Positions 26,998 through 35,299 are shown, counted from the first letter of the stretch. The stretch is 64,000 nt of DNA from Streptomyces halobius (GCF_023277745.1 NZ_CP086322.1:2914001-2978000); one strand, 5' to 3'. Notes: generated by a model not told the origin, from the letters alone. Program-made: numbers and translations.

Positions 26998-27003
26998 GCG
27001 CGC

Positions 27004-27945
27004 GTGAGCCTTTATGTCGTGACAGGATTCGGGCCCGCCGGGGCTGCCACCGCTCGGCTGCTGGTCGAAATGGGCCATTCAGTACGGGTCATCACCAAGT
27101 CGGGCCGAAGTCCGGAGCCCGGCATCGAGCACATCGCGTCAGACGCGACGGACAGCGAGCGCCTGACCGAGGCCGCACAGGGCGCGGCCGCGATCTTCAG
27201 CTGTGCCGCACCGCCCTACCATCGCTGGGCGAGTGACTGGCCGCCGCTGGCCTCGTCGCTCTGCGCGGCGGCCGAGGCGACCGGGTCCGTCCTGGTCATG
27301 CTCGGCAACCTCTACGGCTACGGTCCGGTGGACGGGCCCATGACCGAGGAGCTGCCGCTCGCGGCGACCGGTCCCAAGGGGAGAGTGCGCGCCACCGTCT
27401 GGGAGCAGGCGCGGAAACTGCATGAGCAGGGCCGTATCAAGGCGGTCGAGGTACGGGCCTCGGACTTCTTCGGGCCCGGCGTGACCGACGGCGGGCACCT
27501 GGCCGCACGAGTCATGCCGCGACTGCTGCGCGGCAAACCGATCTCCACGCTCGGGGATCCGGACGCCCCGCACAGCTGGACGTATCTCCCCGATGTGGCC
27601 AGGGCCCTGGTCGAGGTCGCGGGCGAGGAACGGGCCTGGGGACGGGCCTGGCACGTCCCGACGGAGCCCGCGCTGTCCACCCGGGAGATGGTGGCCCGCC
27701 TTGCCGCTCAGTCGGGAACGGGGCCGGTCGCGGTGCGCAGGCTGTCGCCGGCCGTGCTGGGCGTCGTGGCGGTCTTCTCCCCGCTGATCCGCGAACTGAA
27801 GGAGATCCGCTATCAGTTCGACCGTCCGTTCGTCGTTGATGCGAGCGCTTACGAAGCCGCCTTCGCGGTTCGGGCCACCCCCGTCGACGAGCAGATCAAG
27901 GCGACGGTGGACTGGTGGCGTGAGCGACCGGCCACCACCAGGTGA
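27004..27945 (+). CDS. NAD(P)-dependent epimerase/dehydratase (atypical SDR)
   Basis: A 313-residue Rossmann-fold protein. The amino terminus VVTGFGPAGAATARLL is a variant glycine motif; a second conserved region YGYGPVDGPMTEELP and then DFFGPGVTDGGHLAARV and SWTYLPDVARALV match the extended/atypical SDR family (NAD-dependent epimerase). The catalytic Tyr-x-x-x-Lys pair is not clear: the expected position reads VRATVWEQARKL, so classical dehydrogenase chemistry is uncertain and a reductase or NAD-sensing role is possible. GTG 27004 lies seven bases after a -10-like element. Its last bases overlap the start of the ketosynthase-oxoamine synthase fusion (GTGA), so the two proteins are made together and probably act in one pathway. 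Confidence 0.85.
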   Translation: MSLYVVTGFGPAGAATARLLVEMGHSVRVITKSGRSPEPGIEHIASDATDSERLTEAAQGAAAIFSCAAPPYHRWASDWPPLASSLCAAAEATGSVLVMLGNLYGYGPVDGPMTEELPLAATGPKGRVRATVWEQARKLHEQGRIKAVEVRASDFFGPGVTDGGHLAARVMPRLLRGKPISTLGDPDAPHSWTYLPDVARALVEVAGEERAWGRAWHVPTEPALSTREMVARLAAQSGTGPVAVRRLSPAVLGVVAVFSPLIRELKEIRYQFDRPFVVDASAYEAAFAVRATPVDEQIKATVDWWRERPATTR

Positions 27946-30900
27946 CACCTGTGACAGCGAAGGACTCCCCAACGGATACAGCGGATACAGCGGGTGCAAC
28001 GGATTCGGCGGGAGCGCGGCGGGATGATGTCGCGATCGTGGGGATGGCGTGCCGGTTTCCTGGGGCGCGGAATCTGAACCAGTACTGGCGGCTCCTCACG
28101 GCCCCGCAGGCACAGTTCTCCGCCGTCCCGGACTCGCGGTGGCGCACCGCCGCCTTCCTCAGCGACGACTTCCGTGACGCGTCCTCGGCCTATACGGACA
28201 CCATGGCGCTGCTGCCGGATGTGGGCCACTTCGACGCGGTGCACTACGGCATCCCGCCGCGCCGGGCCAGGTCGATGGATCCTCAGCACCGGCTGCTGAT
28301 CGACCTCGCCCGCGAGGCGATCCAGGACGCGGGGTGGGAGGCCGAGGGCTTCGACCGCGAGGAGACCTCGGTGATCACATCGCTCACCGAGAGCGGCTAC
28401 CGCGAGATCAGCACCCTGCGGATCCGGATGCGTCAGCTGGCCGGCGGCGAGTTCGGGACGCGGTCGACCGATGCCCGGTGGCCGGAGACGGTTCGCGCGG
28501 TCGACGGGCTGCACGGGACGTCCGTGGCCGGGCTGCTGCTCAACATGGGGCCGAACACGATCAGTTCGGTCTTCGATCTGCACGGCGAGAGCTATGCGCT
28601 GGACTCGGCGTGTTCCGGTGGGCTCATGGCCGTGGCCAACGCCGTGTTCGCCCTGCGTGCCGGACGGTGCCGAATCGCCCTCGCCGGTGGTGCCCAACTG
28701 GTGCTCACCCCCGACCTGTTGGTGGGACTGTGCCGGATCGGCGCCATCTCGCGCAGCGGCCGGTGTCTGCCGTTCGGCGCGGAGGCCGATGGCTTCGTGC
28801 TGGGAGAGGGCGCCGGAGCCCTGGTGTTGCGGCCCCTGGCCGATGCGCTGGCGGCCGGCGACCGGGTCTATGCGGTGATCCGGGGTGTGGGTACGGCCAA
28901 TGACGGGACCGTGCAGGGCGGTATGCATCCCCAGGCGGCCGGTCAGCTCCGGGCGTTGCGCCGGGCCTATCGCGATGCGGGCCTGGCCCCGGACTCGGTG
29001 GGTTATCTGGAGGCGCACGGCACCGGGACCACGGTCGGCGATCCGGTCGAGGTCGATGTCCTGCGCGAACTGCGCGGCGAGCGGGGCGCACCCGCCTTCC
29101 TCGGCGCGGTGAAGGCGGTGGTCGGGCACTCGCTCAACGCCGCCGGGACAGCCGGACTCATCAAGACCGTCCTGGCCGTGCACCGGGGCGTGATACCACC
29201 GCAGCCGGAGTTCGACCTGGCCGGCCGTTCCGGGCTGGACGCCGCGCGCCTGACCATCCCGACGACGCCGACCCGATGGCCGGGGACCGGACAGCCGCGC
29301 CGCGCGGGGGTGAGCGCCTTCGGCTTCGGCGGCACCGGTGTCCATCTGGTGGTGGAGGAGTGCACCACGGCACCGCCCGGCCCGGCACCGGCCGAGGGGC
29401 CGCACCTCCTGGTGCTCAGCGCCCGCGACCGGGCCGGGCTGGCCCGTCACGCCCGGGAACTGGCGCACACCATCGCCGACGAACGGCCGCCGCTGGCCGG
29501 GGTGGCGGACACCCTGGCCCGCCGGGCTCCCCTCGCGGAACGCCTTGCCCTGGTGGCGGAGGACGCCGCTGACGCCGCCGCCAAGCTGACCACGGCGGCC
29601 GAGGCCGTGGCGGCGGGCCGTACCGGAGAGCTCGGGCCGGGGCAGATAGCCGGCACGGTGCCACCCGGTGAGCTGCCGGAGGCCGGCACGGTGCCACCCG
29701 GTGAGCTACCGGTGGACGACACGACGCCCTCCGGTGAGCTGACGGAGGCCACCGTGCCGACGCCGGGCTCGCCGTCCGCGGAGGCACGCACGGCCGCGTT
29801 GGCCCGGCTCGCGGAGCGCGCGGTCACCGGCTCGGGGATTCGCCCGGTGCGGGAGCGCATACCCCCGTGCACCCTGCCGCCGAGTCCGCTCGCCCCGCGC
29901 CACCACTGGGTGGTGGACGAGTCGGCTCGCGGGGACGGTGACACCGCCCACGCCCATGAGGCAGTGGGGGACGACCGGCCCGGACCGGTGGACTCGCCCG
30001 GGGCGGTGGACTCGCCCGGGGCGGAACCTGCGACGGCGCCGGCCGGTGTCGCATCCACCGCCCCCGCCATATCCACCGCTTCCGCCGCGTCCGCCGCGTC
30101 CGCCGCGTCCACCATCGTGCTCGAAGAGGTCTCGCGGACCGGCGTCTTCCCCCTCTCCGACCTGAGCGAGCGGATGGCGCTGGTGACCGATCTCGGCTTC
30201 GACTCCCTGATGGTGCAGGAGCTGGAGGTCAACCTCGGCAAGCGGATACCGGGCTTCCGCGCCGAGGAGATCTTCTCGCCCGGCCTCACCATCGAGCGGC
30301 TGATCGCGCTGGTCGATCCGCACCTCACCGAGCCGCCGGCCCCCGGTGAGCCGCTGCCCCGGGAGACCCGGGCAGGGCGGCCGGACCAGGGGGCCGCGAC
30401 CGCGTGTGTCGATGATTTCCCGGAGGTGCGGCAGTTCGAGGCGCGCTTGCACTCGATCGCCGGCAGCGGCGCGGACTTCCCGTACTTCCGCGTCCACGAG
30501 GGCAACATCCGCGATACAACCATGATCGGCGGCCGCGCGTACCTGTCCTTCGGCAGCTACAACTACCTGGGCCTGTCCGGCCATCCGGTGGTCAACGAGG
30601 CCGTGCACCGGGCGGTGGAGCGATACGGCACCTCGGTCTCCGCCAGCCGGGCGCTCTCCGGCGAACGGGACCTGACCGTACAGCTGGAGCGGGCGCTCGC
30701 CGACTTCCTCGGCGTCGGGGACTGCCTGGCGCTGGTGAGCGGCCACGCCACCAATGTCACCGCCATAGGGCACCTCGTCGGCGCGGAGGACCTCGTGGTG
30801 CACGACGCGCTCGCGCACGACAGCATCCTTCAGGGCTGCGCGTTGTCCGGGGCGGCGCGGCGCCCGTTCGCCCACAACGACATCGGTCGGCTGGAACACC

Positions 30901-31601
30901 TGCTGCGGCTCAACCGGTCCCGGTTCAGACGGGTGCTGATCGCCGTCGAGGGCGCCTACAGCATGGACGGCGACCTCGTCGACCTGCCCGCCGTGATCGA
31001 ACTGAAGAAGCGCTACGGCGCCCTGCTGATGGTCGATGAGGCGCACAGCATCGGCACCGTGGGCGAACGCGGCCGCGGCGTCGGCGAGTTCTTCGGCGTC
31101 GACCGGACCGACGTGGATCTGTGGATGGGCACCCTCTCCAAGTCCTTCGCCAGCTGCGGCGGTTACCTCGGCGGCTCGGCCCGGATGGTGCGGTGGCTGC
31201 GGCACACGCTGCCGGGCTTCGTCTACAGCGTCGGCCTGACCCCGGCCAACGCGGCCGCGGCACTGGCCGCCACCGAGCTGATCGACGCGGAACCGCACCG
31301 CATGCGCACGCTGCGGCGGAACGCGGAGCTGTTCCTCGGTCTGGCCGCCTCGGCCGGGCTGGCGACGGGCTCCAGTGCCCACACTCCGATCGTGCCGTGT
31401 GTCCTCGGTGACTCGGCGAGGACCCTGAGCGTCGCGGACCGACTGTTCGACCGGGGTGTCATCGCGGATCCGATCTTCCACCCCACCGTGGAGGAGGGGC
31501 TGGCGAGGCTGCGGTTCTTCGTCACCAGCGACCACCGTGCGGACGACATCCGACGGGCCGTGTCGGTCCTGGCCGAGGAGGTGGCGGCAGCCGGGGGATG
31601 A
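27942..31601 (+). CDS. fusion of ketosynthase, acyl carrier protein and alpha-oxoamine synthase
   Basis: A 1,219-residue multidomain enzyme. Residues about 28-475 are a type I PKS ketosynthase with the full triad: Cys224 (DSACSGGL), His359 (EAHGTGTTVGDP) and His396 (VVGHSLNAAG). Residues about 487-560 read like the KS-AT linker (LLVLSARDRAGLARHARELA, ADTLARRAPLAERLALVAE) and 643-662 like the post-AT linker (LPPSPLAPRHHWVVDE), but the acyltransferase between them is replaced by about 80 repetitive residues (GTVPPGELPE units). Residues about 725-795 are a carrier protein, Ser755 in LGFDSL. Residues about 825-1215 are a PLP-dependent alpha-oxoamine synthase (SYNYLGLSGHP, DEAHSIGTVG, SKSFASCGGY with PLP Lys1067). 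Expected reaction: carrier-bound acyl chain plus an amino acid, decarboxylative, giving an alpha-aminoketone. GTG 27942 overlaps the upstream stop; GTG 27951 with AGGTGA upstream is an equally good start. Confidence 0.93.
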   Translation: MTPVTAKDSPTDTADTAGATDSAGARRDDVAIVGMACRFPGARNLNQYWRLLTAPQAQFSAVPDSRWRTAAFLSDDFRDASSAYTDTMALLPDVGHFDAVHYGIPPRRARSMDPQHRLLIDLAREAIQDAGWEAEGFDREETSVITSLTESGYREISTLRIRMRQLAGGEFGTRSTDARWPETVRAVDGLHGTSVAGLLLNMGPNTISSVFDLHGESYALDSACSGGLMAVANAVFALRAGRCRIALAGGAQLVLTPDLLVGLCRIGAISRSGRCLPFGAEADGFVLGEGAGALVLRPLADALAAGDRVYAVIRGVGTANDGTVQGGMHPQAAGQLRALRRAYRDAGLAPDSVGYLEAHGTGTTVGDPVEVDVLRELRGERGAPAFLGAVKAVVGHSLNAAGTAGLIKTVLAVHRGVIPPQPEFDLAGRSGLDAARLTIPTTPTRWPGTGQPRRAGVSAFGFGGTGVHLVVEECTTAPPGPAPAEGPHLLVLSARDRAGLARHARELAHTIADERPPLAGVADTLARRAPLAERLALVAEDAADAAAKLTTAAEAVAAGRTGELGPGQIAGTVPPGELPEAGTVPPGELPVDDTTPSGELTEATVPTPGSPSAEARTAALARLAERAVTGSGIRPVRERIPPCTLPPSPLAPRHHWVVDESARGDGDTAHAHEAVGDDRPGPVDSPGAVDSPGAEPATAPAGVASTAPAISTASAASAASAASTIVLEEVSRTGVFPLSDLSERMALVTDLGFDSLMVQELEVNLGKRIPGFRAEEIFSPGLTIERLIALVDPHLTEPPAPGEPLPRETRAGRPDQGAATACVDDFPEVRQFEARLHSIAGSGADFPYFRVHEGNIRDTTMIGGRAYLSFGSYNYLGLSGHPVVNEAVHRAVERYGTSVSASRALSGERDLTVQLERALADFLGVGDCLALVSGHATNVTAIGHLVGAEDLVVHDALAHDSILQGCALSGAARRPFAHNDIGRLEHLLRLNRSRFRRVLIAVEGAYSMDGDLVDLPAVIELKKRYGALLMVDEAHSIGTVGERGRGVGEFFGVDRTDVDLWMGTLSKSFASCGGYLGGSARMVRWLRHTLPGFVYSVGLTPANAAAALAATELIDAEPHRMRTLRRNAELFLGLAASAGLATGSSAHTPIVPCVLGDSARTLSVADRLFDRGVIADPIFHPTVEEGLARLRFFVTSDHRADDIRRAVSVLAEEVAAAGG

Positions 31602-31650
31602 GCAATGGGGGGACGAGTGACTGGCGAACGGGCAACTCATGTAACGCACG

Positions 31651-32229
31651 TCAGATCAGGGTGCGTTCGATCCGGCTGAGCATGGCGTCCTTCCCGGTTT
31701 CCCCGTCTGCCCCGGCTGCCTCGGACGGGGACGCGCCGCGGCGTTCCTCGGCGCTGCCCACCCGTTGGGAGAGCAGATAGGCGATGATCTCCGCTTCCTG
31801 TTCCTGAACGTCGTCATAGGTCGCGCGCAGGAGCATGTCACGCACGAGGTCGGGGTCGAGGTTGGGGAAGAGGAGGCGGGCGCTCGCCTCGTCCAGCCAA
31901 CCCGCCCCGCGATGGCAGCAGATGATGTGGCCCAGCTCGTGCAAGATGATGTGCTCCTGATGCGCGCTGGTCGTGTTGGCGTCGTAGAAGATGAGGTCCT
32001 CGTCGCGTGCGGCGACCCACATGCCGCACGGGTGCGACGCGGGCATCTGCATCGGGACCAGCGTGATCGGGCGGTCGCGGATCTCTCCGAGGTAGCGGCA
32101 GAGTTCGGCCACATCGGCCACCTTCGGCAGATCGAGTTCCGCGATCCGCCGCGCGCCGGCCTTCCGTAGCCTCTTGAGGTGACTGCGGCGGTCCTGACCG
32201 GCCGACGGGCCCTTCCTGGCGCCCCTCAC
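31651..32229 (-). CDS. ImmA/IrrE-type zinc metalloprotease
   Basis: A 192-residue cytoplasmic peptidase-like protein with HELGHIICCH (zinc His pair, catalytic Glu) and a downstream acidic QEQEAEIIAYLLS helix that can supply the third ligand. ImmA/IrrE proteins cleave or derepress HTH regulators, often encoded next to them, as in phage and ICE immunity. Here the HTH gene ends 13 bp upstream, same strand, which supports that pairing. The amino-terminal 40 residues are basic; the carboxy-terminal 40 are low-complexity. GTG 32229 follows GGGGGA. It is convergent with the KS-oxoamine synthase gene (49-bp gap). In Streptomyces such proteins are sometimes labelled toxin components without proof. Confidence 0.85.
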   Translation of the reverse strand: MRGARKGPSAGQDRRSHLKRLRKAGARRIAELDLPKVADVAELCRYLGEIRDRPITLVPMQMPASHPCGMWVAARDEDLIFYDANTTSAHQEHIILHELGHIICCHRGAGWLDEASARLLFPNLDPDLVRDMLLRATYDDVQEQEAEIIAYLLSQRVGSAEERRGASPSEAAGADGETGKDAMLSRIERTLI

Positions 32230-32242
32230 TCCCCCGTGCCCC

Positions 32243-32683
32243 TCACTCCGCCTCCGAGGCGTCGGTGACGGGCGGAAGACCCTGCATCTGCCGGTACTGG
32301 TCCATGATGGCCGTGATGGCCTGGAGATTCTCCCTCTTCATCCCCGCCGCCCGCATCGCCACCGAGCGGACCCCTGCCTGCCGCAGCGCTTCGATGGCGG
32401 CGACCTCGCTGAGCACCGACTCGGCGACCTCGTCGTCGAAGAAGTAGGCAACCGACACACCGAAGAAGCGCGCCAGGGCGGCCAGGAGGTCCGGTGAGGG
32501 ATTGGAGCGCTTGCCCGTCCGCAACTGCGACAGATACACACCCCCGACCCTGAGTTCGGGGTTGGCCCGCTTCAACTCCTCCGCCACCTCGGCATTGGTC
32601 CAGTGCCTGCCCTTGGGACGCACCGTCCTGAAGAGGTTGTCCAGACGTACCGCCAGCTTGGGCCGGTCGTCAGTCTCGGACAT
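32243..32683 (-). CDS. EspR-like XRE family HTH regulator
   Basis: A 146-residue helix-turn-helix protein. The region LAVRLDNLFRTVRPKGRHWT, NAEVAEELKRANPELRVGG, VYLSQLRTGKRSNPSPDLLA and ARFFGVSVAYFFDDE is, from memory, strikingly similar to EspR of Mycobacterium tuberculosis, the nucleoid-associated regulator of ESX-1 genes, including the carboxy-terminal dimerisation helices (GVRSVAMRAAGMKRENLQAI). ATG 32683 has GGGAGGGAG at a good distance; a longer form would start in the ribosome site. It is followed after 13 bp by the ImmA/IrrE gene. The upstream 300 bp contain inverted repeats that are candidate operators, so self-regulation relieved by the protease is a reasonable model. Confidence 0.87.
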   Translation of the reverse strand: MSETDDRPKLAVRLDNLFRTVRPKGRHWTNAEVAEELKRANPELRVGGVYLSQLRTGKRSNPSPDLLAALARFFGVSVAYFFDDEVAESVLSEVAAIEALRQAGVRSVAMRAAGMKRENLQAITAIMDQYRQMQGLPPVTDASEAE

Positions 32684-32727
32684 CGCGAATCTCCCTCCCG
32701 TCACCTCCTCGGATTGCCCTTGGCTAA

Positions 32728-32821
32728 CCGTAAGTTTCGCAGATTAGCGGTCAGTTGACAATCGGCCGAGACTCCGCCAACGTGGACCTTGCCGATAGCT
32801 GACAGCTAACTTTGCTTACGG
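32728..32821. promoter_or_regulatory. nested inverted repeats upstream of the EspR-like gene
   Basis: CCGTAAG (32728-32734) with CTTACGG (32815-32821) and TTAGC (32744-32748) with GCTAA (32805-32809) form two nested inverted pairs. They are spaced 80 and 56 bp apart and flank a GTTGACAAT segment. The block is AT-rich compared with its surroundings and lies 45-140 bp before the start codon. Candidate operator for the HTH protein. Confidence 0.55.
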
Positions 32822-32948
32822 GGGTAGCCGAGTTGGCTGCCGGTCCTGTCGGCCCGGCCCTCGGGGGATGGGCCGGTCCAACCGGGCGGGACTCACCGTC
32901 CGGCCCGACAGGAAGAACGGGGGAACCACGGGGGAAACGGGGGGCAAC

Positions 32949-32979
32949 CCGCCCGGTCTGACGGGGGCAGACCGGGCGG
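32949..32979 (-). terminator. terminator after the seven-helix membrane protein gene
   Basis: CCGCCCGGTCTG (32949-32960) and CAGACCGGGCGG (32968-32979) form a perfect 12-bp stem with a 7-nt loop, six bases beyond the gene stop. Three runs of five or six Gs follow on the plus strand (about 32912-32945). Confidence 0.8.
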
Positions 32980-32985
32980 ATGCTC

Positions 32986-34140
32986 TCAACTCGCCTTGTC
33001 GATCCTTCGGTAGGCGGATGCGACCTTGGTGAGCCAGGCGACCTCCGCGGTGAAGTTGTCCGTGTCGCGGTCGTCGAAGTCGCCGGCGTCCTTGTTGTCA
33101 TCGGGGATGGTGCCGGTGCGCTTGGCGTACAGGGCCTGTCTGATCTGCGCCGCTTCGGCGAACGCCTGCCGGGACTCCTCGCTCGCCCCTGAGTCCGCTC
33201 GGCCGGCCCCGTTGGCGGTGCGGTCGATGTAGGGGCGCAAGTCCCGCCACCCGTCCCGTATCTCGATGACCCTCCGGTGGAGGCGGTAGTCGAGGTCGGA
33301 GACCGCGGCCCCGGGCGGCTCCAGGGCGATGTCCGGGGAGGACTCGTACAGGTCCCGCCAGAGCGGGTAGAGGGCCCGGTACGACCGGTAACTGCGCGCC
33401 CACCCCAGCAGTTTGGCGGCGGAGGCCCCCCAGGAGGAGATGGTCAGGCTGAGCGAGAGGGTGACGATGCCCGCCGCGCTGAAGACGGAGGGGGCGACCG
33501 TCCAGACGCCGATGTCGAGCCCGAACGCGGCGGTGAGGATGTTTACCGTCCTGGCCAGGCAGTAGAGGAAGAGGATCACCGCGGCGACGGAGAGCAGCCG
33601 CAGGGCCTGTCGCAGCGAGGCCTTACCGGCCATTCGGGCGTAGGGGCCGCACTGGCGGAAGATGGTGACGCACGGGACCGCCTGGGAGACGATGAAGACC
33701 AGGAGGTAGGTGAGGACCAGCGGCCGGCCGCTGCCGGTGTTGAAGTCCGTAGCCGGCCGGCCGGGGCCGTCGGCGATGAAGAAGAGCGCGATCAGAAGTG
33801 CGTTGAGCGCGATGCCGGTGAGCAGCCAGTAGCGGGTCTTCCGTACCGTCGCCGCGTCGGCGGTCGCCCAGCGCAGCAGGATGATTTGCGCGCTGACACA
33901 GAAGGCGACCGCCGATAGGTGCATCACCAGGATGGCGAGGTTGCCGACGCCCAGGAAGCTCCTGCTTCCCATGGCGACGGCACCCATCGTGAAGGTGAGG
34001 CACTGGAGCAGCAGAGTGATCACCAGCGTGCGATAGGCGTTCTCCCGCCAGCTGCGCCGTACCTGGCTCAGCCGGTAGACGAGCGCGGCATACGACGAGA
34101 GCGCCGCGATGACGAAACAGAGGATTCTGGTGGTGTTCAC
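32986..34140 (-). CDS. seven-helix membrane protein, DUF6545 / MAB_1171c family
   Basis: A 384-residue protein with about seven hydrophobic helices in the first 235 residues (from ILCFVIAALSSYAALVYRL to APSVFSAAGIVTLSLSLTIS), then a soluble carboxy-terminal domain of about 150 residues containing YRALYPLWRDLYESSPDIAL and DYRLHRRVIEIRDGWRDL. This matches what databases call MAB_1171c putative transporters (DUF6545). The layout, a helical bundle plus a cytoplasmic helical domain, is just as compatible with a receptor. In Streptomyces such genes frequently sit beside ImmA/IrrE and HTH genes, as here. GTG 34140 has GGAATCAGG upstream. Function unproven. Confidence 0.8.
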   Translation of the reverse strand: MNTTRILCFVIAALSSYAALVYRLSQVRRSWRENAYRTLVITLLLQCLTFTMGAVAMGSRSFLGVGNLAILVMHLSAVAFCVSAQIILLRWATADAATVRKTRYWLLTGIALNALLIALFFIADGPGRPATDFNTGSGRPLVLTYLLVFIVSQAVPCVTIFRQCGPYARMAGKASLRQALRLLSVAAVILFLYCLARTVNILTAAFGLDIGVWTVAPSVFSAAGIVTLSLSLTISSWGASAAKLLGWARSYRSYRALYPLWRDLYESSPDIALEPPGAAVSDLDYRLHRRVIEIRDGWRDLRPYIDRTANGAGRADSGASEESRQAFAEAAQIRQALYAKRTGTIPDDNKDAGDFDDRDTDNFTAEVAWLTKVASAYRRIDKAS

Positions 34141-34180
34141 GGCCTGATTCCCCGCCGGGCCCGCGCACGCGGCGGACGGT

Positions 34181-34304
34181 CTAGTCGGAGTTCTCGACCT
34201 GGTCGGTGTCCCGCCCTGGTCGTCGTTCCCGCTCTGGTCGGTGTTCTCGCCTCAATCGGCCGACTCTCCTCAGTCGGCTGACTCTCCTCAGTCGGCCGAC
34301 TCGC
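34181..34304. repeat. degenerate array of 17-18 bp units downstream of tetR
   Basis: About seven units with a TCGG core, spaced 17-18 bp, run from 34181 to 34304. The last three are well conserved: CTCAATCGGCCGACTCTC (34251-34268), CTCAGTCGGCTGACTCTC (34269-34286) and CTCAGTCGGCCGACTCGC (34287-34304). Each holds a small palindrome. The last unit contains the tetR stop codon. Confidence 0.75.
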
Positions 34305-35016
34305 CCAACGGAACGACGAGTCCGATGCTTTCGGCCGCCACGGCGATGGCGTAGTCGAAGAACGCGGACTCGTCCCGGACACTGTCGTGGGTACGGCTGA
34401 AGACCTGGAACACCAGGAGCCCGATCAGATTGCTCCACAGCACGACGCCGCGCTCGATGATGTCCGAGAACGGCGCCTCGGGCACGCCGCCGAAGAGCTC
34501 CACGGCCTCCGGCAGGAGCAGCGGCGGGCCGGGCACCGCCCGCCGGGGCGGGGTGAGTTCACCGGCCTCCAGCGCCGAACGCACGATGCCGGCCAGCACG
34601 GCGGGGGTGCGCGAGGCGGGCGGGACCGTGTCCTGCGGGGCGTGGTAATCCGGAACGGGCGAGCCGTAGACCAGCGTGAACTCGGCGGGGTTGCCGAAGG
34701 ACCACTGCCGCAGTGCGCGGGCGGCCGCGAGCAACCGCGCGCCCGCCGACGCACGGGCGTCACTGGCGGCCTGATCGGCCCGCTCCATCGCGGCGCCGGA
34801 CGCGTTGTAGGCGTCGATGACCAGCGCGGTCAGCAGGTCGTCCCGATGCGGGAAGACGGCTGCCACGTCCGTGACGGCAAAGCCGCCGCCCTCGGCGACG
34901 GCGTCCAGGGACAGCCCTCCGGCGCCCAGTTTCACCAGCAGTTGGCGCGCGGTGGCCTTGATGGCCTCCGGCAGCCCGGTGTTGCCATCGGCGGCGTCTG
35001 CTCCGGAAACATCCAT
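34288..35016 (-). CDS. TetR/AcrR family regulator
   Basis: A 242-residue TetR-type repressor: helix-turn-helix in the first 60 residues (LPEAIKATARQLLVKLGAGG, LSLDAVAEGGGFAVTDVAAVFPHRDDLLTAL) followed by a mostly helical ligand domain with FTLVYGSPVPDYHAPQDTV, which resembles the WHG-type carboxy domain (TetR_C_13). The recognition helix is a little divergent (GGFAVTDVAAVFPHRDD). ATG 35016 is chosen; an upstream in-frame ATG at 35052 would add 12 residues. It is divergent from the terpene-cyclase-like gene across 283 bp, a likely operator region. Its 3' end merges into a tandem repeat array. Confidence 0.82.
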   Translation of the reverse strand: MDVSGADAADGNTGLPEAIKATARQLLVKLGAGGLSLDAVAEGGGFAVTDVAAVFPHRDDLLTALVIDAYNASGAAMERADQAASDARASAGARLLAAARALRQWSFGNPAEFTLVYGSPVPDYHAPQDTVPPASRTPAVLAGIVRSALEAGELTPPRRAVPGPPLLLPEAVELFGGVPEAPFSDIIERGVVLWSNLIGLLVFQVFSRTHDSVRDESAFFDYAIAVAAESIGLVVPLGESAD

Positions 35017-35299
35017 GGCCAAACCGTACCTGTCGGCCACAACGCCCATCAGTGAAGTCGTCCGAGCACCTCGGTCATGCGCTGTGATCCCGGCCACACC
35101 CCTATCGGTTCCGGAACCCGGAGCCAAATCCCGTGTCCTTGTCATCGGTTACGGGGCTGGGTGACGAGGGGCTGGTTACGGAAGGCCGGGGCGACGACCG
35201 GTCGACGTCCGTCAACCGCATGCCTCCAGTGTCCCGCCCTGGGAGGGCAGCCGGGCTCCTGCCCGTGCCGACGGAGGAATTCGGCCCTACGGTCGGGCC

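Noticed and set aside
27942..31601. The KS as part of a typical modular polyketide cluster
   Set aside because: No acyltransferase, ketoreductase module, thioesterase, transporter or other PKS gene is visible in the 64 kb. The operon has only two genes.
29706..31649. 647-codon minus-strand frame opposite the KS-oxoamine synthase gene
   Set aside because: No family motifs, composition typical of antisense high-GC frames; the sense strand has intact catalytic motifs throughout.
32900..32970. Possible G-quadruplex from four runs of five or more Gs
   Set aside because: The last loop is about 18 nt and overlaps a terminator stem. The signal is not separable from G-rich composition.
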